NCBI GenBank assembly: GCA_947846985.1
Contig: CANTUZ010000025.1
Span: 10,972,100-11,036,099 of the forward strand
DNA: 64,000 nt
Reading direction: 5' to 3'
Source of the DNA: Fratercula arctica
Taxonomy: Eukaryota > Chordata > Aves > Charadriiformes > Alcidae
Below, in pieces: positions 55,301 to 64,000 of the stretch. The notes under the pieces are model-generated. The model had not been told where the DNA came from. It ran no database searches and saw only the letters and a list, made by a program, of their open reading frames with translations. Numbering within the stretch: the first letter of the stretch is position 1; each line of letters opens with the position of its first letter. Position numbers and translations under genes: made by a program.

Positions 55301-58300
55301 TAAAAGGCCTCATTAAAGTCTATTCCAGATGACTGCACAGTGTGCTTCTTATAATAAATTTAAAATTCCATTTACAAGTCGGAATAATCCAAACCTTATA
55401 TAACGTCTGATGATAGGGATATTTACTACATTATCTGACAAAACACAGAAATAATTTAAGAGCATATCAGTATTTTCTTTTTTGCCAGTTGCTTAGTATA
55501 TTCCAGTTGTAGGTCCATGTTGACTTGTAAAAAGGATGCTCATGTGATGAATTTTATAATGGTAGACATAAGTATGTATATATTTATACATAAATATGAA
55601 TATATTTTAGAAGGAAAAAAGTGAAACACCTATATGGTATGATAATCACATATGTGGGAAACGTGGCGCACTGACAAAATGCAAGTAATTTGGTGTGATC
55701 ACTGTACTCTTGATAGTATCTTTAAGGGGCCTTCTGTTGAGCTAAACTAAGTCAGTATCAGATTTCATCAACTGTGCCTGACAATAGATTGTGGATAAGT
55801 CTGACAAGGCCCCTGGGAAAGAGTGCTGCCCTCTATCACCATATGGCCTGGAAAGGGTTTCATACCTGTTACAATATCCTGAGGAGAGGGATTCATCGCT
55901 AAATCTATGCAGACTCATTCCTAATCCCATGAAGCTAATGATCTGTGAAGGATATATTAAAGATGCTTACTGTGAATAAGCATATTATTCACACTGTCAG
56001 ATGTCAGGTTTTTTTCCTTGTATTACTCTTCGTTACACAATGATTACACTCCTACAGTAAGAATACATTATCAAAAAGATTGAAAGAGTTGCTTAATCTC
56101 TGTTCCAATTCAATATCTGTTGAACCTAAATTTAACAAACTTACTGGTATTTTAGGGCAAGTTACTTATCACCCAATAGACATGTTCTTTCCTAAATGGA
56201 AAGTAATTCCCATGACAAAAAATATTTTTCTGGTTTCTAACAAACACTTTCAAATTTGCACATAATGCAGAATGATGTTAAGCTCCATTTTTTTAACCAG
56301 AAATTTTATCCTTATGTGTAATTTTGATCTCTTGTCCAAATAACCCCCATATAATTTTCCAGTATTTAACTTAATGTAATTATCAGTTTTCGAGATATCT
56401 GCTCCCCTATAACTTTAATATGACTGAAGAAAATAGTTTACAATTTACTATTCTACTTAAACATTAGTAGAAACAAATCCTTTCTCATTTCTGCTCCTAT
56501 ATCTGGAATAATTTATGGACAGTTAAGCCATTATTCAATAAAGGTTTGGATTCATGCATATATTAAAATTCTGAGTTTATTGGTAGATATCACCATAGCT
56601 ACACATACGACAAAAGGTTCAGATGTTAATTTATGAAGAAGCCAAAGGGATACTAAACTTCTCTTCCCACACCCACTAGCACTGCCCAATGTAGTATCTC
56701 TGTTCCTGCCCGGGGAACATGTCCACATGGCTATCCCACCCCTGTATTCCCCTTCCCAGTCCCCCACTGAAGTACCTAAAATAGCTGAAAATCTGCTTCT
56801 AAAGATAAGCATCCGAATAAGGAGATTTAGGAACATGATGTATAGGTATATATACCTGAAATGAAGAAAAGACAGACTATCATCCTGCAAGAAAGCATAG
56901 TTACAGTTTGCCTTTTCTTTCTCTTTGCCAGCTGGGCACATTTTAGTGTTAGATGTTTTTGTTATACAAAGTTATTAAAAGGAAAAATATTTCCTACAGA
57001 GGAGCTGGAGTTAGCAGCAGCAGGTGTTTATTAACTACATCTTAATGTTTGGTGTGTCTGCTTTTAATTTTGAGAAATCTGTCTCAGGACATTGTCCTTT
57101 GCTGGGCAGGGGGAAATGCTAATATGAAATCATGGCATTGGAACTGGATGAAAGAGCAATTTATATACTTGTCATACTTGGTAGGAAAAATACTTGGAGA
57201 GTAATACAGTTGTAATGCCCCTGACTAGAGAAACTGAACTTGTTTTTTAAAACTGAAAAAGTTAAAGCAGAGTTTCATAGCTGATTGAAGAGGATGCTTC
57301 TTGGGTAGAAAGAGTACCTTGGAGAAGTACTGATTACAACGGTCACAGACTGAGAAATATTTTGCTGAAGGCCTATCAATTAAACGAAAGTAAAATCTAA
57401 TTATTAGGTAAGTGCTTTTTTGATACTTCTGTGACAGAGATGTGCTCTGATATTCTCTTTATGACAACTCAAGAATTGGAGCTCTTAGAGAACAGAGTAA
57501 TTGAAGAACCTCAGTTTAAGTGAATGAGAAAATGAAAATCTTCAAATCGCCTTACCCTTCAAACAATACGCCACCTGTGTGACTGTTCCCCTCACTTCCA
57601 CTTTGGATGTCTGGGAGTGGGAACAGAGGAAAGAAAAGCCCAGTGAACTGTATGAAGAACATCAGGTTCAAGAGGATGAGATTTGATGGGAGATGAGGAG
57701 CCTTCCAGGAGCAGGTCTTTACAGCAGTTCCTTCATGTGTATACTCCTGGCCCACCTAACTCACATTGCTTCCTGTGACTCAACAGGAGATGCATTTTTT
57801 TTCCCTCCCCAACTGGCTGAAAGCATTAAAAACTGTTGTGGATATAAAAGCTATTCTGACTTGATACAAAATAAGTATAGCACTCTCTTAAATGTTTATT
57901 CAGTAACAGATTAGCCAGAACAGGAGCAGGCCTTTTGAGAGTCTGTCTTTTTAATAATTATCTTCCAAAGTCACTGGTTCATATCAAAAGAAGCAGACAG
58001 TCACAGTTCCAATATGAAACTGTTCACTCCAATGTGTACCTGTTGCTCCATCTCACAGACTTTGAAAGAGCCCTTGGATATGTTCAGCTAAATGGTACCT
58101 TTTGGAAGAAGCTGTGGACCCTGACTCTTTGCTCACTCACCTATGAAGCGGCTGGAGCTCCGCTGCTCCAGAAAACAAGTTTGCCCAGCAACCTTTGCTG
58201 TGTGCAGCTGTCACACATAATGTGAGCCACAGCAGAGAAAGTCCTGCTGTGTTGTGAACCATGGTGCGCTCAACCAGGATTTAGAAGGTTATAGAAAAAG

Positions 58301-58580
58301 ATAAAATATCTACAGATGACTTGTTCTTTAGCCTTATCCAGTTGGTAAAGTCAATGGGCAGTCAGCACTCTTGAATGCTTATTTTTAAAGAGTAGCACAA
58401 AAGATGTCCCAACCCTCTCCCTACCATTCCTGGGCATACAGTACCCTGAAAAATGCCTCAGACATAAATACTCTTCTCAAGGCATGCAGGGCTGAATCAA
58501 TCACCTAACCAAGCAGACAAAAAAACCCCAATCCACCACTATATGAGAAAAAGAATGTGGTTGATTAAACTGAAATATTT
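52331..58580. other. About 6.2 kb of apparently unique AT-rich DNA (right arm)
   Basis: The mirror of 31908-38164. No gene or repeat recognised. The 115-codon frame recurs at 53240-52893 on the minus strand. Confidence 0.5.
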
Positions 58581-58684
58581 CTATTGCTTTTTCATGTAGG
58601 CAGCGATGAAGTTGCAATAAGAAGTCCAAGGGCTATCAAAAGAGAATTCAGGGCCTTGGGACAACAGGTTAAGGGATCAGGAGC

Positions 58685-59427
58685 TGTCCTGGTTTGAGGT
58701 AAAGCAGAACCAATTTTCTGTTCAGCAATTTTACTTTGCAGCTAAACCTCTTCTAACTAACTGAACTCTCTGAAATTAACAGCATATTTTTTCCGACAGT
58801 GTCCGCTCTCAGAGTGATGAGACCTGATTGTTTATAATTTATGCCAAGGAATGGTATGTAGAGAGGGTCTTGCTGATACTTATTCCCATAACAACCAAGG
58901 TCAGCTAATTTCGTTATTTGCCCCGTTGGAGGGTCGGAAGAGGAAAAGCGTAGAGAGGTCGCACCTGCGGGGAGGAGTGGACAGGACAGGTGACCCAAAA
59001 CTGACCAACAGGGTATTCCATCCCATCTGCCCCATGCTCAGTATAAAAGCTGAGGGGTCAAAGGGTCAGCTCTCTTTTTTCAATGGCCAGCGTCTGTCTG
59101 TTCATCTGCCTTTGATCCCAATCCATGCGTTCCTGAATCCAGATCCGGAATCCAGTTCCCGTCCGTCGCTGAGTCCAGTCTGGGACTTTCCCAGTGCATG
59201 CCGGTGATGTGATTGTCATCCTGGGAGCTTGATATGGTTTGGTATATATTGTATATATTTAATTATTTTCTTTTTATTATTTTATTAATATTTTCATCAG
59301 AATTATTTAGTTTCTTTTTAAACATATAAGTCTCTCTCTCTCTCTCCCTCCTCTCCTTGGAGAGAGAGGTGGTGGGGGGGAGCATCCGTTGTTCGTTTCA
59401 GTGGCCAGTCTGGCCCAAACCACGACA
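58685..59427 (+). mobile_element. Solo LTR family A inside right-arm CR1
   Basis: 743 bases, TGTCCTGGTTTGAGG to CCCAAACCACGACA. The CR1 flanks are GGATCAGGAGC and TAAGCACAAGTAG. Joined CR1 would read AGGAGCACAAG, so a target duplication of about five bases (GGAGC/TAAGC, partly mutated) is plausible. The TATA box is near 59040. Confidence 0.9.
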
Positions 59428-59939
59428 TAAGCACAAGTAGTATTCTCCTCTGTCCTTCCAGTTGCAGGGAATGATGTTGGAAGAAACAGGAAGACCCAGT
59501 AGATCAATACCTGGCTCCGTGACTGGTGTCACCGGCAGAATTTTGGGTTTTTTGATCACAGGTCTGCTAGCAACAGAAGGGGTACACCTGTCTCAGAGGG
59601 GGAAAAGGATCTTTGCGCAAGAGTTAGCAAGGCTCATTGGAAGAGCATTAAACAAGACTTGAAGAGGGAAAAGGAATAAAACCAGGCTCACTAGTGATAA
59701 GCCATGGGGTGGCATGCCAATGTTAGAGGGATGGTGTGCTAGCAAGGTCCTTTGGTACGCTCCACGATGTGCTGCGTACACTGGAGAACATTTGAAATAT
59801 TTCTGCACTAATGCACGCAGTACCTTAGCCATCTCAGTTGGGATAGGGGATGGAGATCCACGTGGCAGCAAAGACGCAAGGGTTGTTGATGCATTAGACA
59901 CCACAGAAGCGCCTGAGAACAGTCACATAGGAATTAGGA

Positions 59940-60743
59940 CTTCTTCTCCCCAGATGGTGGCGGGATCAATAGCCCAACTGAAGCATATCTACACCAATAC
60001 ACGCAGCATGGATGGCAAAGAGGAGGAGCTGGAAGCCGTTGTGCAGCAGGAAAACTATGATGTAGTTACAATCACGGAAACATGGTGGGATGATTCGCAC
60101 AACTGGAGTGCTGCAATGGATGGCTATAAACTCTTCAGAAGGGAGAGGCAGTGGGGTAGCCCTGTATGTTAGGGAGTGTTTTGACTGTCTAGAGCTTGAT
60201 AATGGTGATGAAGGGGTCAAGTGTTTATGGGTAAGAATCAGGGGAAAGGACAAGAAGGCAGATATCATGGTGGGAGTCTGTTATAGACCACCCAACCAGG
60301 ATGAAGAGGCAGATGAAATATTCTATAAGCAGCTGGGAGAAGTCTCATGATTGCTAGCCCTTGTTCTCATGGGGGACTTCAACTTACCAGATGTCTGCTG
60401 GAAATACAATACAGCAGAGAGGAAACAGTCTAGGATGTTCCTGGAGCATGTGGAGGATAACTTCCTGACACAGCTGGTGAGGGAGCCAACTAGGGAAGGC
60501 ACCCCGCTGGACCTCTTGTTTGCGACGAGAGAAGGACTGGTGGAAGATGTGATGGTTGGAGGCCATCTCGGGCACAGCAATCATGAAATGATAGAGTTTT
60601 CAGTTCTTGGAGAAGTAAGGATGAGGGATAGCAGAACTGCTAGCTTGGACTTCCAGAGGGCAGAGTTTGGCCTATTAAGGGGCCTGGTTGACAGAGTCCC
60701 TTGGGAGGCAGTCCTGAAAGGCAAAGGAGTCCAGGTAGGCTAG
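59940..60743 (+). pseudogene. CR1 ORF2 endonuclease (three frames)
   Basis: Frame 1 has YTNTRSMDGKEEELEAV and TITETWWDDSHNW (catalytic Glu). A shift near 60120 follows. Frame 2 (60090-60350) has GVALYVREC and VGVCYRPPNQDEEA and ends at TGA 60348-60350. Frame 3 (60351-60743) has MGDFNLPDVCWKYN (metal-binding GDFN intact), LDLLFATREG and SNHEMIEF, where the catalytic SDH box reads SNH. Loss of the Asp in SDH and frame breaks predict no activity. Confidence 0.85.
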
Positions 60744-60926
60744 ACATTTTTCAAGAAGGAAATCCTAAAGACGCAGGAGCAGGCCATCTCTATGTGCCGA
60801 AAGACGAGGCGGCGGGGAAGATCAGCCTGGCTGAACAGAGAGCTTTGACTGGAACTCAGGGAAAAAAGGAGAGTTTATGGCCTTTGGAAGAAGGGGCAGG
60901 CCACTCAGGAAGGCTACACAGATGTT

Positions 60927-62719
60927 GTGAGGCTACGTAGGGAGAAAAGTAGAAAGGCCAAAGCCCAACTAGAACTTAACCTGGCTTTGGATGTTAAGAA
61001 CAACAGAAAGAGTTTCTATAAACATATTAGCAACAAAAGGAGGACTCGGGAGAATCTCCATCCTTTATCGGATGAAGGCGGTAACATAGTGACAAAGGAT
61101 GAGGAGAAGGCTGAGGTACTTAATGCCACCTTTGCCTCAGTCTTTAGTAGTAGAGTCGGTTGTTCCCTGAGTACCCAGATCCCTGAGCTAGTAGATAGGG
61201 GCGGGGAGCAGACTGAAGCCCCCGTAATCCAGAGGGAGATGGTGAGGGACCTGCTCAAACACCTGGACGTACACAAGTCTATGGGGCTGGATGGAATCCA
61301 CCCGAGGGCACTGAGGGAGCTGGCGGAAGCGCTCAGCAAGCCACTTTCCATCATTTACCAGCAGTCCTGGCAAAACGGGGAGGTCCCAGTTGACTGGCGG
61401 CTAGCAAATGTGACGCCCATCCACAAGAAGGGCCGGAAGGAGGATCTGGGGAACTACAGGCCTGTCAGTCTGACGTCGGTGCCTGGGAAGGTCATGGAAC
61501 AGATCATCCTGAGTGGCATTATGCAACATGTGAAGGACAACCAGGTGATCAGGCCCAGTCAGCATGGGTTCGTGAAAGGCAGGTCCTGCTTGACAAACCT
61601 GATCTCCTTCTATGACAAGGTGACCCGCTTGGTGGATGAGGGAAAGGCTGTGGATGTTGTTTACCTGGACTTTAGTAAGGCCTTTGATACGGTTTCCCAC
61701 AGCATCCTCCTGGAGAAACTGGCTGCCTATGGTTTGGACGACAGTATTTTACACTGGGTTAAGAACTGGCTGGAGGGCCGGGCCCAGAGAGTGGTGGTGA
61801 ATGGAGTTAAATCCAGTTGGCGACTGGTGTTCCCCAGGGCTCGGTATTTGGGCTAGTTCTCTTTAATATCTTTATCAATGATTTGGATGAGGGGACTGAG
61901 TGCACCCTCAGTAAGCTTGCAGAAAACACCAAGTTAGGCGGGAGTGTTGATCTGCTTGAGGGTAGGATGGCTCTACAGAGGGATCTGGACAGGCTGGATG
62001 GATGGGCCGAGGCCAGTGGTATGAGGTTCAACAAGGCCAAGTGCCGGGTCCCGCACTTGGGTCACAACAACCCCATGCAACGCTACAGGCTTAGGGAAGA
62101 GTGGCTGGAAAGCTGCCCAGCAGAAAAGAACCTGGGGGTGCTGGTCAACTGCCGGCTGAATATGAGCCAGCAGTGTGCCCAGGTGGCCAAGAGGGACGAC
62201 AGCATCCTGGCCTGTATCAGGAACAGTGTATAGAGCAGGACTAGGGAAGTGATCGTCTCCCTGTACTCGGCACTGGTGAGGCCCCACCTCGAGTACTGTG
62301 TCCAGTTTTGGGCCCCTCGTTACAAGAAAGACACTGAGGTGCTGGAGCGCGTCCAGAGAAGGGCAACAAAGCTGGTGAGGGGTCTGCAGAATAAGTCTTA
62401 TGAGGAGCGGCTGAGGGAGCTGGGGTTGTTTAGCCTAGAGAAAAGGAGGCTGAGGGGAGACCTTATCGCTCCCTACAACTACCTGAAAGGAGGTTGTAGC
62501 GAGGTGGGGGTCGGTCTCTTCTCCCAAGTAACAGGCGATAGGACAAGAGGAAACAGCCTCAAGTTGCACCAGGAGAGGTTTAGACTGGATATTAGGGAAA
62601 ATTTCTTCACTGAAAGGGTTATTAAGCATTGGAACAGGCTGCCTAGAGAAGTGGTTGAGGCACCATCCCTGGAGGTATTTAAAAGATGGGTAGACATAGT
62701 GCTGAGTGATATGGTTTAG
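60927..62719 (+). pseudogene. CR1 ORF2 reverse transcriptase, catalytic box mutated
   Basis: 60927-61856 (309 codons) has SKRRTRENLHPLS-type linker sequence, KSMGLDGIHPRALREL, WRLANVTPIHKKGRKEDLGN, VIRPSQHGFVKGRSCL and DFSKAFDTVSH. A frameshift near 61825 leads into 61817-62233 ([20 protein letters not shown]). There the catalytic FADD box reads LAENTK, losing both aspartates. TAG at 62231 is followed by 62249-62719 ([21 protein letters not shown] to the C-terminus). A long but inactive copy. Confidence 0.85.
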
Positions 62720-62805
62720 TGATGGTTTTGGTCAGAGTCAGGTTGATGGTTGGACTAGATGATCTGAAAGGTCCCTTCCAACCTAGGCAATTCTATGATT
62801 CTATG

Positions 62806-64000
62806 CCTAGAAATATTAAGCAGCTTGCGATGCTGAAGGTCAAAATAACTATGTTCCTTGTTGTGGAGATGGGAGAACACACTGTGTCTGGTACACCATG
62901 ATATTGTGCTCTCATGAAACAATACTTTCTACAATCCTCTGTTAAATTTCAGGACTCATCTCTGTCATCTTATGGTGCTTTCCCCCACTACAGAGGTGTA
63001 TAAAAATGGCACTTTAACATTGCAAGTTTTCTATAGGCCAAACTATGAATAGAACCAGTGGAGTTTGTATATATATTTTATATATATATATATACATATG
63101 GTCTAAGCAAGGCTTGGTTTGTACAGGGTGTGTTGGCTTTGCAGCCAGATGTAGAAATCTATTTCCACTATCACATCTGTTTCGTTTCTCCAACTTCTTC
63201 CCTCTGCTATGGACTACATGCTGGCTTTTTCCAGCTAAGCATTTCCTTGCAGTGCTTCATTCCTAGACGGCTGCGCCTTATTAAAAAATAAAGCTGTGTT
63301 GAGGATAATGCTTGGCAGCATTGCATCTCGCTGCATGTCTGACGTGCCACTTGCAAGCCACAGTGTGGCACTCAGCAGGAAGTCCCATGACCCCCAGTAC
63401 TGCACACCATTCAAAATCTGTGATTGTTCAGGCTTTAAAAAATAAAAATCTTCTGGCTAGTGCTCCTTGCGCATGCCAAACAGCTTAGGCCTCCTCATAA
63501 AATTGTGTCCAGGACAATGTTTGGTTTCGTCTATGCAGTAGCAGCTCTCTGCTCCATAACAGCAGCATGTTGCTCTGAAAGTGAATCCCATATGATTTTA
63601 GGAAACATATGTCAGTCCTTGACAAAGAGGAGACTGTTTCTTGGAGACTTTTTTTTGCCCAGAAATGTCCAATTGTGTATAGCACAAGTTACCGAAGCGT
63701 CAACAGCAAACACAGATGGATAGTAATGCCCAGTACAGCAGTCTGAGCATTTTACAAAAGGAAATAGAAACCTCTGGCATCTGTGCATGGGTGATGATCA
63801 GATATTTAAATAGAACCACCCACCTGAATAGAAATATCCTCTTGATATTACCCTAAAGAGTGTATAAAGTTTTTAAATTCAAATGTTTAAACTATGTTAT
63901 TCAGAGCTATGCATGTATTGTACAAAGGGACAGGATGTAGAAATACGTCAGGTAAACAATCTCCCAGGGAACTTGCGTTGCTGGCCTCAAATGCTATGGA
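62806..64000. other. Unassigned flank with (TA)n
   Basis: After the CR1 tail there is AT-rich DNA with a TA repeat at 63069-63100 and short opposed frames (63460-63723 plus, 63485-63685 minus). None has a recognisable domain. Confidence 0.5.

Larger units (their letters stand above)
47411..60879 (-). repeat. Giant inverted repeat, right arm
   Basis: The reverse complement of 29596-43080. Small differences seen by eye include homopolymer lengths (for example AAAAAA against TTTTTTT near 39950/50555, and GGGGG against GGGG near 56765/33735) and base changes (for example GGCAAACCACGACA at 49312 against TGTCGTGGTTTGGCC at 41168). Confidence 0.95.
58581..62805 (+). mobile_element. CR1 LINE, 5'-truncated but with full ORF2 region and true 3' end; split by LTR
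   Basis: ORF1 C-terminal part (VGSDEVAIRSPRAIK) from about 58581, LTR 58685-59427, ORF1 remainder from 59428, endonuclease 59940-60760, RT 60927-62719, 3' UTR with GGTTGGACTAGATGATCTG and tail TTCTATGATTCTATG ending at 62805. It crosses the right-arm edge (60879) without any change, so the palindrome break lies inside it. Frames are broken. Confidence 0.9.

Overview
This window looks like repeat-dense nuclear DNA from a bird. The best evidence is a set of CR1 non-LTR retrotransposons whose 3' tails end in the avian ATTCTATG octamer. Several families of avian-type endogenous retrovirus (ERV) LTRs surround and interrupt them. I found no confident host protein-coding exon, no tRNA or rRNA gene and no CRISPR array. 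Nearly every long reading frame is a decayed retroelement ORF. The ERV density and the large palindrome would suit a W chromosome or other low-recombination region, but that is inference only.

Layout. 1-1268 is the 5' end of a minus-strand ERV (gag-like start, primer-binding site, LTR). 2608-7975 is a patchwork of minus-strand CR1, an orphan pol piece, an env transmembrane remnant and two inserted LTRs. 9550-10245 is a short minus-strand CR1. 10390-14495 is a long plus-strand CR1 split by a solo LTR with a 5-bp target duplication (CTGAA). 14496-15857 holds a possible third LTR element and a solo LTR. 16978-23493 is a plus-strand provirus (ERV1: LTR, Lys-type PBS, gag-like ORF, protease/RT/RNase H/integrase, PPT, LTR). 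Its 3' LTR is cut by a second, minus-strand provirus of a related family (ERV2, 23494-29495). ERV2 runs into a 100-N assembly gap at 29496-29595.

From the gap onward the sequence is a giant inverted repeat. The left arm is 29596-43080, the spacer is 43081-47410 and the right arm is 47411-60879, about 13.5 kb per arm. Every feature between 29.6 and 43.1 kb reappears in reverse. Each arm carries part of one CR1 (with an inserted LTR), about 6 kb of apparently unique DNA, another CR1, scrambled CR1 pieces, and a truncated ERV flanked by a 151-bp direct duplication. The right-arm CR1 continues past the palindrome to its true 3' end near 62805. The last 1.2 kb is unassigned.

Most notable biology. 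The gag-like first ORF of this env-less ERV lineage begins with a predicted multi-pass membrane domain carrying N-glycosylation sequons. That domain is recognisable in three diverged copies (1-600, ERV1, ERV2). Most notable structure: the palindrome, whose left end coincides with the assembly gap, so it may be real or an assembly fold-back.
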